NCBI GenBank assembly: GCA_964447925.1
Contig: CAYUUP010000028.1
Span: 1 to 15,476 of the forward strand
DNA length: 15,476 nt
Direction of reading: 5' to 3'
DNA from: CAYUUP01 sp964447925
GTDB taxonomy: Bacteria; Bacillota; Clostridia; Oscillospirales; Oscillospiraceae
In this document: piece by piece, positions 6,430 to 13,349 of the stretch
Position numbering within the stretch: position 1 is the first letter of the stretch
How the letters are laid out: every line of letters begins with the position of its first letter
Notes under the pieces: generated by a model
Seen by the model: only the letters and a program-made list of their open reading frames with translations
Databases searched by the model: none
Told to the model about the DNA's origin: nothing
Translations under genes and position numbers: made by a program

Positions 6430-6690
6430 GGCAGTGGCCGGAAGGCTACGGAGACAGTATGGGGCCATGACTGTGGCACCGGCCGGACTGCCGAAGGACG
6501 GCGAGGGCCGCATCGGGAAAGAGAGGCAAGCAATGCCAGAAGGGTTTCCCTGCGTCAGGTGCGCAGTGATCTATAATCGACTCCAATACGCTATCCAAGG
6601 AACCGCTGCTCCTGGAGAACATCCTGTTCTCTCCCGCTTGTGATCCGGCTGATTTCCAGCCTATGCAGGGACAGAGTGGAGCGGTTTTTT
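6430..6690 (+). ncRNA. Candidate structured RNA or attenuator leader upstream of prs
   Basis: The stretch begins at the predicted transcription start and folds into several strong stems. A 12-bp stem pairs 6430-6441 with 6479-6492 (2-nt bulge) and encloses hairpin 6454-6474. A long-range stem pairs 6547-6555 with 6663-6671 (9 bp, one G-U), extendable by AGG/CCT. Hairpins form at 6615-6631 and 6647-6661. AACCGCT at 6601-6607 pairs with AGCGGTT at 6680-6686, which runs into six Ts (6685-6690). The last stem crosses the long-range stem, so they form a pseudoknot or exclude each other. I do not recognise a known riboswitch, tmRNA, SRP RNA or RNase P RNA. A 6S-like RNA is possible but unsupported by any remembered sequence match. 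Confidence 0.4.
6601..6690 (+). terminator. Possible intrinsic terminator in the prs leader
   Basis: AGCGGTTTTTT at 6680-6690 has the G+C-then-T-run look of a terminator end. Its only good upstream partner is AACCGCT at 6601-6607, 72 nt away, with two hairpins inside. A large multi-branched terminator is unusual, hence low confidence. Confidence 0.3.
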
Positions 6691-6904
6691 GTGGCCTGTG
6701 AGTATGAACCGATGGAACGGGTACGGCAATCCTGTCGGTAAGGTAACGCTCTGCGAGGACTCCCGGTCGGAGACAACTGCGGCGGTAAAAAATTTACCAA
6801 CGGAGCGGGATGCAGATGAGGTTCAAAATTTAAGTGCGCAGGCCGGCGGCGGTGAACGCCGGAGAAGGATATTGAAACATACAAGAGAGGATGGAACGTC
6901 AATT

Positions 6905-7900
6905 ATGATCGCACATGGAAAAGACATCAAGGTCTTTGCGGGAAATGCCAGCCGTGAACTGGCGGAGGGCATCTGCAAAAAGCTGGGACGGCCCCTGGGA
7001 GATTCCACATCCACGATATTTGCCGACGGAGAGGGCAGCGTCTCCATCGGCGAGACTGTCCGGGGACTGGATGTCTTTGTGGTACAATCAACCTGCCGCT
7101 ATACCTGGACAAATGGCGAAAAGGAGGAAAAGCGCACTGTCAACGACAGCCTGATGGAACTGCTTATTATGATTGACGCGCTGAAGCGGGCCTCTGCCGG
7201 ACGGGTCACTGCGGTGGTTCCCTACTTTGGCTATGCCCGGCAGGATCGCAAGACCAAGCCCCGCGACCCCATCTCCGCCAAGCTGGTGGCCAATTTGTTG
7301 ACCCGTGCCGGGGCGGACCGGCTGCTGACGATGGATCTTCATGCCAATCAGATTCAGGGCTTCTTTGATATTCCGGTGGATAACTTGGTGGGCTACGCCC
7401 TCTTTGTGAACTATTTCTCCCGGAAGATTCAGGGCAAGGAGGAAGAGACTGTTGTGGTTTCCCCCGATGTCGGCTCTGTTGCACGGGTGCGGAACTTTGC
7501 TCAAAGACTTCACTTGCCCATGGCGATCGTAGATAAGCGCCGCCAGCGGGCCAACCAGTCGGAGGTCATGAACATCATCGGCAATGTAGAAGGCAAGGAC
7601 ATCATTTTGCTGGACGATATGGTGGACACCGGCGGCTCCCTCTGCGGGGCGGCGAATGCCCTTGTGCAGAGCGGGGGGGCCAGATCTGTCTGCGCCTGCG
7701 CGACCCACGGCGTTCTCTCCGGCCCGGCTCTGGAGCGAATTGAATCCTCTGCTCTCAGTGAGGTAATATTCCTGGACACTGTACCGGCACCTAAAGCGGC
7801 GCTGGCCAGCCAGAAAATCAAATACATCTCCGTAGCAGATATCTTTGGAGAGGCCATCTCCCGTATCTACAACGAGGATTCTGTGTCTGCCCTGTTCTGA
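6905..7900 (+). CDS. prs: Ribose-phosphate pyrophosphokinase (PRPP synthase)
   Basis: This 331-residue enzyme makes PRPP from ribose 5-phosphate and ATP for purine, pyrimidine, His, Trp and NAD synthesis. FADGEGSVSIGETVRG is the N-terminal substrate region. The catalytic RQDRK is at 112-116, MDLHANQIQGFF follows, and the PRPP loop DDMVDTGGS is at 237-245; VDKRRQRAN is the flexible catalytic loop. It is about 15 residues longer than common class I enzymes, mainly because of an insert (CRYTWTNGEKEEKR) between QST and VND. The start at 6905 matches the conserved N-terminus MIAHGKDIKVFAGN. The nearest ribosome binding site, GAGAGGA at 6885-6891, is 13-14 nt away and weak. Expression probably depends on the upstream leader. 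Confidence 0.93.
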   Translation: MIAHGKDIKVFAGNASRELAEGICKKLGRPLGDSTSTIFADGEGSVSIGETVRGLDVFVVQSTCRYTWTNGEKEEKRTVNDSLMELLIMIDALKRASAGRVTAVVPYFGYARQDRKTKPRDPISAKLVANLLTRAGADRLLTMDLHANQIQGFFDIPVDNLVGYALFVNYFSRKIQGKEEETVVVSPDVGSVARVRNFAQRLHLPMAIVDKRRQRANQSEVMNIIGNVEGKDIILLDDMVDTGGSLCGAANALVQSGGARSVCACATHGVLSGPALERIESSALSEVIFLDTVPAPKAALASQKIKYISVADIFGEAISRIYNEDSVSALF

Positions 7901-7945
7901 TCTGTTTTCCCGCCACTCCCCGACATGTGGCAATATGCGACAAAA

Positions 7946-7974
7946 GCCGCCTCCCCGGAAACTGGGGGGGCGGC
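7946..7974. repeat. Perfect GC-rich hairpin between prs and pth
   Basis: GCCGCCTCCCC at 7946-7956 pairs with 7964-7974 over 11 bp (one T-G), with the 7-nt loop GGAAACT. On the plus strand no T run follows. On the minus strand TTTTG follows, so it resembles a terminator in the reverse direction. On the plus transcript it could stabilise the prs 3' end or modestly attenuate pth. Confidence 0.55.
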
Positions 7975-8051
7975 CGGGAGACGTTGTAGGGAAAGTGCGG
8001 GAGAAGGGATCAGAGGCTCTCCCGGAGGATGTCAGGAAAGGACGGGTGCCG

Positions 8052-8648
8052 GTGTTTGGCAAATTCAAAAACGGCGGAGCGGACTGGATCTTGGTCTGCC
8101 TGGGCAATCCCGGGGAGAAATACGAGGGGAGCCGCCACAATGTGGGTTTTCGGGTGGCGGATGCCTTGGGTGAGCGGATGAACAAACCCATCCAAAGGCT
8201 GAAATTCAAGGCGCTGACCAATGTCTTTACCATCGGCGGTCGGCGGGTGCTGGTGATGAAGCCGATTACCTATATGAACGAATCCGGGTTAGCGGTGGCC
8301 GAAGCTGCCCGATTCTACAAGCTGCCGCCGGAGCAGGTGCTGGTCATCTCTGACGATGTGAGCTTGGATGTGGGGCGGCTGCGGGTGAGGCGCAGCGGCT
8401 CAGCCGGGGGCCACAATGGGCTGAAGTCCATCATTGCCCACCTCCACAGCGACCAGTTTCCCCGTATCAAAATCGGCGTGGGCCAGAAGCCCCACCCGGA
8501 CTACGACATGGCGGACTGGGTGCTGGGCAGGTTCAGCCCCCAGGACAGCAGACTGATCGACCAGGCGGCGGACCGGTGCTGTGATGCCATCATCTGCATC
8601 GTCGAGCAGGGAGTCCAGTCAGCCATGAATCAGTTTAACGGGCGCTGA
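8052..8648 (+). CDS. pth: Peptidyl-tRNA hydrolase
   Basis: This 198-residue enzyme releases tRNA from peptidyl-tRNAs that drop off the ribosome. WILVCLGNPGEKYEGSRHNVGF at 12-33 includes N19 and the catalytic H29. PITYMNESG supplies the conserved substrate-binding Asn. ISDDVSLDVGRLRVRRSGSAGGHNGLKSI contains the catalytic Asp and the GSAGGHNGLKSI signature. The frame is open from 7845, but homologues begin a few residues before the first strand. GTG 8052 gives MFGKFKNGGADWILV, and AAAGGA at 8037-8042 lies 9 nt upstream; GTG 8046 would be only 3 nt from it. The prs-pth pairing is common in Firmicutes, where mfd usually follows. Here mfd comes only after five intervening genes. Confidence 0.93.
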   Translation: MFGKFKNGGADWILVCLGNPGEKYEGSRHNVGFRVADALGERMNKPIQRLKFKALTNVFTIGGRRVLVMKPITYMNESGLAVAEAARFYKLPPEQVLVISDDVSLDVGRLRVRRSGSAGGHNGLKSIIAHLHSDQFPRIKIGVGQKPHPDYDMADWVLGRFSPQDSRLIDQAADRCCDAIICIVEQGVQSAMNQFNGR

Positions 8649-8690
8649 CGGCTGTTGCCACGGTCAAATCCTGGAGAGAGGGGCGAAAGA

Positions 8691-9125
8691 ATGCGGGCAG
8701 TGGTGACAAGAGTTTCCTCCGCAGCGGTGCGGAGCGAGGGCAAGACCCTGGGAGCGATCAGTCGTGGCCTGCTGGTACTGCTGGGGGTGGGGCCGGAGGA
8801 TACGCCGGCGTCCGCTGAAAAAATGGCGGACAGGGTCTGCGGTCTGCGGATATTTTCTGACCAGGCGGGGAAGATGAATCTCAACCTGTCGGCAGTGGAT
8901 GGCAGCCTGCTGGTGGTGTCCCAATTTACCCTCTACGCCGACTGCCGTTCCCGCAGGCCGGGCTTCTCCCGCGCTGCCGGGCCGGAGCTGGCAATCCCCC
9001 TCTATGAGCGGTTCATGGATGTCTGCCGGATGCGGGGCTTTCCAGTGTCCTGTGGTCGCTTCGGGGCGGATATGGAGGTGGAGTCCGTCAACGATGGGCC
9101 AGTGACAATATTGCTAGAAGTATAA
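8691..9125 (+). CDS. dtd: D-aminoacyl-tRNA deacylase
   Basis: This 144-residue protein, the normal Dtd length, removes D-amino acids (and glycine from mischarged tRNA-Ala) from tRNA as a proofreading step. MRAVVTRVSSAAV is the typical N-terminus. The active-site motif SQFTLYAD begins at residue 77 and the cross-subunit GPVT motif is in NDGPVTILLEV (134-144). ATG 8691 is chosen over an in-frame upstream start because it matches homologues and has GAGGGG at 8678-8683, 7 nt away. The gap to pth is 42 bp without a terminator, so the two quality-control genes are probably co-transcribed. Confidence 0.95.
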   Translation: MRAVVTRVSSAAVRSEGKTLGAISRGLLVLLGVGPEDTPASAEKMADRVCGLRIFSDQAGKMNLNLSAVDGSLLVVSQFTLYADCRSRRPGFSRAAGPELAIPLYERFMDVCRMRGFPVSCGRFGADMEVESVNDGPVTILLEV

Positions 9126-9163
9126 TCAAGTCGGAATTATACGGATAGAAATTAAATGAGCGA

Positions 9164-9198
9164 TTACAAATTGTAAGAACCTTTGTATATTATACAAA
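9164..9198. promoter_or_regulatory. Two AT-rich palindromes, putative operator or promoter of the MBL hydrolase gene
   Basis: TTACAA-A-TTGTAA (9164-9176) and TTTGTATA-T-TATACAAA (9182-9198) are perfect odd-centred palindromes that share the half-site TTGTA. Their centres (9170 and 9190) are exactly 20 bp apart, about two helical turns. A weak promoter, TTACAA (9164-9169), 18 bp, TATTAT (9188-9193), would overlap both. The 99-bp gap is far richer in A+T than its surroundings. The binding protein is unknown. Confidence 0.5.
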
Positions 9199-9224
9199 AT
9201 GGAATGACGATGAGGTGATGAATC

Positions 9225-9833
9225 ATGAAGATCAAAGGCTTCCCTGTAGGGATGATACAGACTAACTGCTACCTGCTCAAGGATGAGGTGACGGGGGAGA
9301 TTGCCCTCATTGACCCAGGTGATGACGCCGGATTTTTGCTGAAGCAGGTAGAGACTGCGGGGGGAACGCTGCGGATGATTTTGCTGACCCACGGCCACTT
9401 TGACCACGGACTGGCCATTCAGGAGATCCTGAAGAAGTACCCGGAGCTGCCCGTCTATATCCACAGGGCGGACTACCCCGCTGCCACCCAAGGGGATGGC
9501 ACCTTCCCGTATAAAATCGGCCCTCTGCCCACGGCGGTCTTTTATGACGAGGGGGATGAGGTGAAGCTGGGCAGTCTGACGATCCACGTGATGAATACCC
9601 CGGGCCATTCCCCTGGCTCTGTGGTCCTTCAGGTGGAGGACACCCTCTTCACCGGCGACACCCTCTTTGCCGGCTCCTGCGGTCGGACGGACTTTCCGGG
9701 AGGAGACACCCAGAAGATGCTGGACTCCCTCCGGCGGCTGGCAGCTCTGGAGGGGGATTATCACGTGCTGCCGGGACACGAGGGGGACACCCGACTGGAT
9801 TGGGAACGGAAGCACAATCCCTATATGCGGTAA
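9225..9833 (+). CDS. Metallo-beta-lactamase-fold hydrolase (glyoxalase II-like)
   Basis: This 202-residue cytoplasmic metallohydrolase belongs to the glyoxalase II-like branch. The metal-binding THGHFDHG motif gives H56, H58, D60 and H61, followed by H128 (NTPGHSPGS), D145 (FTGDTLFAG) and H185 (LPGHE), a complete two-metal set. FAGSCGRTDFPGGD is typical of small clostridial MBL proteins that lack the C-terminal glyoxalase II substrate domain, so the substrate cannot be named; a thioester or similar small molecule is one possibility. The ATG at 9225 has GAGGTG at 9212-9217, 7 nt upstream. It begins a new cluster after an AT-rich gap with palindromes and lies 66 bp before hemZ. Confidence 0.9.
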   Translation: MKIKGFPVGMIQTNCYLLKDEVTGEIALIDPGDDAGFLLKQVETAGGTLRMILLTHGHFDHGLAIQEILKKYPELPVYIHRADYPAATQGDGTFPYKIGPLPTAVFYDEGDEVKLGSLTIHVMNTPGHSPGSVVLQVEDTLFTGDTLFAGSCGRTDFPGGDTQKMLDSLRRLAALEGDYHVLPGHEGDTRLDWERKHNPYMR

Positions 9834-9899
9834 AATCCGGCCCGCCACGGGGAATCTGATGGCATACAAAATGATGACGGAGCTTGTCGAGGTGCGGGG

Positions 9900-11381
9900 A
9901 TGCGTCTGATACTCATTGGGCATGAATATAAATATGCGGTAGAGCAGAGCATGCTTTCCCTCTTCCCCGGTGAGCGGCCGGAATACGGCGATGGGGAAAC
10001 CTCTCGGCAGGGGGAGGTTTCCTTGACCTTAGATGAGGGAGAGGCCGTCGCCCGCACCCGGCTGCTGTGGGACGGAAGATCCACTGAGGGAGAGAGCAGG
10101 ACAGCCCTTCCCTTCCCTGACAATGAGCTGCTGCGGGACAGGCTGCTTCAGCGCATCATTAAGCAGTCCTTCTATCAGGCGGCGGTAGGGATTCTGGGCA
10201 GCGCCCCCGCCTGGGGAGCACTCTCTGGAGTGCGGCCCGCCAAGCTGGTCTGCCGGGAACTGCAAAGGGGCATGACCCTGGCCGAGGCTGATGCCTGGCT
10301 GGAGCGGGAGTATTTCATTTCCCCGGCCAAGCGGTGGCTGACGCTGGAGGTGGCCAAGCAGACCCTGGCGGCCAAGCGTTCCCTCCGCAGGGAGGACATC
10401 TGTCTCTATGTGGGTATCCCTTTCTGTCCCAGCCGATGCAGCTATTGCTCTTTCATCTCCGCCGATGCGGGACAGGGGGGCAGACTGATCCCCGATTATC
10501 TGGAGGCGCTGGGGCAGGAGATCGAAGCGGCGGGGCGGCTGCTGGAGCGAACCGGGGCGAGGATCCGCACTGTGTATCTGGGGGGCGGCACCCCTGCTGT
10601 CCTCTCCCCCGCTCAATTGGAGCAATTGCTGACACTGCTACGGAGCAATCTGGACTGGAGCGGTGTTACCGAGCTGACGGTGGAGGCGGGGCGGCCCGAT
10701 GTCATTACCTCGGAGAAGCTGGCCGTTATGCGGGAAATGGGGACAGACCGGGTGTGTGTCAATCCCCAAACCATGCGGCAGGAGGTGCTGGCAGCTATTG
10801 GGCGGCACCACACCCCGGAGGAGACCCGGCGGGCTTTTGCCGCAGCCCGGCAGGCGGGCTTTGTTGATATCAATATGGATCTGATCGCCGGATTGCCGCT
10901 GGACACGCCGGCGGGCTTTCGGGACAGCTTGGAGCAGGTCATGACCTTAGGGCCGGAAAATATCACCGTTCATACCCTGGCCATCAAGAAGAGCGCCCGG
11001 CTGCGGTGGGAGCGGGGTGAAGGCGGCTATCCCGGCCCTGCCCAGGTGGCGGAGATGTTGGATGCTGCGGGAGAGCTGCTGTGGCAGGCGGGCTACCGGC
11101 CCTACTATCTTTACCGGCAGAAATACACCGCCGGGGGACTGGAGAACACCGGCTGGTCAAAGCCAGGCCAGGAGAGCCTCTATAACATTTGCAGCATGAC
11201 TGAATTAAACACAGTGGTGGCTCTGGGAGCCGGCGGGGCCACAAAGGTGGTTGACCCTGATACTGGGCGTATCCGGCGGCACACAAACCCCAAATACCCA
11301 CTGGAATACATCCGGGAAATTGAACGGCTCTGTCGGGAAAAGGAGGGACTGGGCCTTCCCCGGCCCCAAGTCACAGCTTGA
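9900..11381 (+). CDS. hemZ: Coproporphyrinogen III dehydrogenase-like radical SAM protein HemZ
   Basis: This 493-residue radical SAM enzyme of the HemN/HemZ family is annotated as an oxygen-independent coproporphyrinogen III oxidase. The N-terminal 170 residues form the HemZ-specific extension (MRLILIGHEYKYAVEQ). The 4Fe-4S cysteines are C176, C180 and C183 in GIPFCPSRCSYCSF. YLGGGTPAVLS is the SAM-binding glycine motif, and NMDLIAGLPLDTP and ENITVHTLAIKKSA are typical of the family. Length matches Bacillus HemZ. The ATG at 9900 has GAGGTG at 9889-9894. No other haem gene is in the window, so whether it acts in haem synthesis or another radical SAM role cannot be judged here; HemN-like proteins also include HemW-type haem chaperones. 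Confidence 0.9.
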   Translation: MRLILIGHEYKYAVEQSMLSLFPGERPEYGDGETSRQGEVSLTLDEGEAVARTRLLWDGRSTEGESRTALPFPDNELLRDRLLQRIIKQSFYQAAVGILGSAPAWGALSGVRPAKLVCRELQRGMTLAEADAWLEREYFISPAKRWLTLEVAKQTLAAKRSLRREDICLYVGIPFCPSRCSYCSFISADAGQGGRLIPDYLEALGQEIEAAGRLLERTGARIRTVYLGGGTPAVLSPAQLEQLLTLLRSNLDWSGVTELTVEAGRPDVITSEKLAVMREMGTDRVCVNPQTMRQEVLAAIGRHHTPEETRRAFAAARQAGFVDINMDLIAGLPLDTPAGFRDSLEQVMTLGPENITVHTLAIKKSARLRWERGEGGYPGPAQVAEMLDAAGELLWQAGYRPYYLYRQKYTAGGLENTGWSKPGQESLYNICSMTELNTVVALGAGGATKVVDPDTGRIRRHTNPKYPLEYIREIERLCREKEGLGLPRPQVTA

Positions 11382-11433
11382 AGCCGAGCCGCATAGACTG
11401 GATAGAATTGCTTTTTCAGGAGAACCTTATACC

Positions 11434-12360
11434 ATGTCATATCAACTGGACTATATCAACCGATGTGCTAAGGAGCCTGCTGCCTTCCTGGAGATGGGGG
11501 ATGCCGCCTATGCCCGGAATGTCAGCCGGGCGGCGGAACGGATCCTGGAGCATCTGAGCATCTCGCCTATTGTGCTGTTGGCCGGACCTTCCGGTTCCGG
11601 CAAGACCACTACGGCCTTGAAGATCGAGGAGGAACTGGAGAAGCGGGGCGTGCAGGCCCACACCATCTCATTGGATAATTACTTCTTGGACGTGACCCCG
11701 GAGCATACCCCCCGGACGGAGGACGGGGAATATGACTTTGAATCTCCCCTATGCCTGGATATGGGGATGCTGGACGCCCACTTCACCGCGCTCTCCCAGG
11801 GAGAAGAGGTTGTGGTGCCGAAATTCAACTTTGCAGAGCGGCGGCGGGACAGGGATCGGGGCGTACCCCTGCGGCTGGGAAAGGACGAGGTGGCGGTTTT
11901 TGAGGGCATCCACGCCCTGGGGGACGGGCTGACCCAGCCCCATCCCGAGGCGATGAAGCTCTATATCTCCACCCGCTCGGACATCGAGGACGGAGAGGAA
12001 ACGGTATTCTGGGGCAGCTGGATGCGGTTGGCCCGGCGATCCCTGCGGGATTCCAAGTTCCGCAACACCCCGCCGGAGGAGACACTGGCCATCTGGCAGA
12101 ATGTTCGCCGGGGTGAGGGACTGTATATCACCCCCTTCCGCAGCCGGGCAGACATTATCCTGGACTCTACTCTGCCCTATGAGGTCTGTGTCATGCGAAC
12201 CGTCCTGGCCCCTCTGCTGGAGGAGATTTCCCAGGAAAAGCGGGGACTGTTTGCTAAACTGCTGGCGGAATACGAGAGATTTGATCCCATTCAGCCCCAG
12301 CTGGTGGCGGAGGACTCCCTGCTGCGGGAGTTCCTCGGCGGGGGAAGCTATCACTACTGA
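11434..12360 (+). CDS. Nucleoside kinase, uridine kinase/phosphoribulokinase family
   Basis: This 308-residue P-loop kinase has Walker A GPSGSGKTT at 51-59, preceded by an N-terminal helix region. ISLDNYFLDVTPEHTPRTEDG and YDFESPLCLD form the substrate-binding part. VVVPKFNF follows, as does the Walker B-like VAVFEGIHALGDGLT. The sequence closely resembles the kinase half of the clostridial TGS-domain nucleoside kinases of about 550 residues, but the N-terminal TGS/ThrRS-like half is missing. It probably phosphorylates uridine or a related nucleoside; the exact substrate is not readable. ATG 11434 is chosen over the upstream open frame (from 11251, overlapping hemZ) because AGGAGA at 11418-11423 precedes it and the upstream translation is shadow-like. 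It lies 52 bp after hemZ with no terminator. Confidence 0.87.
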   Translation: MSYQLDYINRCAKEPAAFLEMGDAAYARNVSRAAERILEHLSISPIVLLAGPSGSGKTTTALKIEEELEKRGVQAHTISLDNYFLDVTPEHTPRTEDGEYDFESPLCLDMGMLDAHFTALSQGEEVVVPKFNFAERRRDRDRGVPLRLGKDEVAVFEGIHALGDGLTQPHPEAMKLYISTRSDIEDGEETVFWGSWMRLARRSLRDSKFRNTPPEETLAIWQNVRRGEGLYITPFRSRADIILDSTLPYEVCVMRTVLAPLLEEISQEKRGLFAKLLAEYERFDPIQPQLVAEDSLLREFLGGGSYHY

Positions 12361-12419
12361 CCTCAAAATGGAGGGAGGGCAGGAGGATCGGCAAGCAATA
12401 TATAGAAGGAGTGTAAAAA

Positions 12420-13274
12420 ATGGCTGAATGCACAAGCGACTGCGCTTCCTGCGGAGAGAGCTGCAGTTCCCGGCAAAGTATTCAGGATATGCGGGAGCCT
12501 TGCAATCCCATGGCCTCTGTCCACCGGGTGGTGGGCGTGGTCAGCGGCAAAGGGGGCGTGGGCAAGAGTATGGTCACTGCCTGCCTGGCTGTAGCCATGG
12601 CGAAGAAGGGCTTCCGGGTGGGCATCCTGGACGCCGATATTACCGGACCGTCCATTCCCAAATCCTTCGGGATCCATGAAAGGGCTGTTGGGAGCGAGGT
12701 AGGCATCCTGCCCGCTGTCACGCCGGGCCATATTGCCGTGATGTCGCTGAACCTGCTGACCCAGGAGGAGACGGATCCGGTGATCTGGCGGGGACCCGTG
12801 ATTGCCGGGGTGGTGAAGCAGTTTTGGACGGATGTCCTCTGGGGAGATCTGGACTATCTCTTTGTGGATCTTCCGCCGGGAACGGGAGACGTCCCCCTGA
12901 CCGTCTTTCAGACGCTGCCGGTGGACGGCATTGTGGTGGTGACCTCACCCCAGGAGCTGGTTTCTCTCATTGTCACCAAGGCCGTAAAGATGGCCCAAAT
13001 GATGGAGATCCCTGTGCTGGGCCTGGTGGAGAACTTCAGCAGCTACAAATGCCCTGGCTGCGGGGAAATTCACCCCCTGTTCGGCCCTAGCCATCTGGAG
13101 GAGACGGCAAGGGCTAACAATGTGGCGGTGCTTGCAAAGCTGCCCCTTGACCCCACTCTGGCTGCGGCCTGCGATGCTGGAGAGATTGAAAGCATTGCTG
13201 AAAACCCCCTGAGGAAGACGGCTCAGACCATCCACGCCACACTGGACGCCATGGAGCGGCTGAAGAAAAAGTGA
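12420..13274 (+). CDS. Mrp/NBP35-family Fe-S cluster carrier ATPase
   Basis: This 284-residue MinD-like ATPase is expected to bind and pass on 4Fe-4S clusters to apoproteins in the cytoplasm. The N-terminus has C4, C8, C11 and C15 (ECTSDCASCGESC), resembling the N-terminal cluster site of NBP35-type proteins. The deviant Walker A SGKGGVGKS ends at S50, and VDLPPGTGDVPLTV is the Mrp signature. C211 and C214 in KCPGCGE form the CxxC that holds the bridging cluster in a dimer. The ATG at 12420 has AAGGAG at 12406-12411, 8 nt upstream. Its place after hemZ, a cluster-dependent radical SAM gene, fits a role in Fe-S supply, but that link is inference. Confidence 0.92.
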   Translation: MAECTSDCASCGESCSSRQSIQDMREPCNPMASVHRVVGVVSGKGGVGKSMVTACLAVAMAKKGFRVGILDADITGPSIPKSFGIHERAVGSEVGILPAVTPGHIAVMSLNLLTQEETDPVIWRGPVIAGVVKQFWTDVLWGDLDYLFVDLPPGTGDVPLTVFQTLPVDGIVVVTSPQELVSLIVTKAVKMAQMMEIPVLGLVENFSSYKCPGCGEIHPLFGPSHLEETARANNVAVLAKLPLDPTLAAACDAGEIESIAENPLRKTAQTIHATLDAMERLKKK

Positions 13275-13317
13275 GTGTTGAGACGGCAGGAGCCGTTCAA
13301 ATTAAATAGATGCCATA

Positions 13318-13346
13318 GGAGGGGACGCCGGGCCGGTGTCCCCTCC
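13318..13346 (+). repeat. Strong GC-rich hairpin after the Mrp gene
   Basis: GGAGGGGAC at 13318-13326 pairs perfectly with GTCCCCTCC at 13338-13346. Three further inner pairs (GCC with GGT) leave a 5-nt loop. No T run follows it directly. It lies 43 nt after the stop codon and is immediately followed by a second stem-loop. Confidence 0.6.
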
Positions 13347-13349
13347 CGT

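Larger units (their letters stand above)
6311..6904 (+). other. Long non-coding gap between rsmG and prs
   Basis: No convincing protein gene is present in these 594 bp. A frame is open upstream of prs from 6689, but its translation looks random before the conserved prs start. The gap contains the extended -10 promoter near 6420, a foldable stretch 6430-6690 ending in a T run, and a further 215 bp before prs. That last part includes small inverted repeats such as GGTAAA-AAA-TTTACC near 6784-6798. I saw no second promoter close to prs, so prs may depend on read-through from the 6420 promoter. Confidence 0.6.

Noticed and set aside
6572..6577. TATAAT inside the prs leader as a second promoter
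   Set aside because: There is no TGn extension and no -35 match at 16-18 bp, and it falls within the predicted folded RNA.
6430..6690. Known RNA families (tmRNA, SRP RNA, RNase P RNA, cobalamin, FMN, glycine, SAM, c-di-AMP riboswitches)
   Set aside because: I looked for the conserved cores of each that I remember and found none; short resemblances such as GGGACAGAG were isolated.
6689..6904. 72-codon N-terminal extension of prs in an open frame
   Set aside because: The added translation does not resemble anything in the family, and conserved PRPP synthase sequence begins at 6905.
7845..8051. 69-codon N-terminal extension of pth overlapping the end of prs
   Set aside because: The conserved start of Pth lies much later, the region contains a perfect hairpin, and GTG 8052 has a well-placed ribosome binding site.
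7088..8233. Long minus-strand open frame of 381 codons opposite prs and pth
   Set aside because: It covers two clear plus-strand genes and has no recognisable domain; it is a shadow frame.
9121..9126. TATAAT at the end of dtd as a promoter
   Set aside because: The closest -35-like hexamer (GTGACA at 9102) is only 13 bp away, and no extended -10 is present.
9585..9768. CACGTG occurrences near 9586 and 9764 as further parS sites
   Set aside because: Only the central six bases match; the flanking TTT and AAA of parS are absent and both lie inside the MBL gene.
9859..9909. 16-codon frame (MAYKMMTELVEVRGCV) overlapping the hemZ start
   Set aside because: A coupling peptide is conceivable, but it has only a weak ribosome binding site, and very short frames like this arise often by chance. 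Not enough to annotate.
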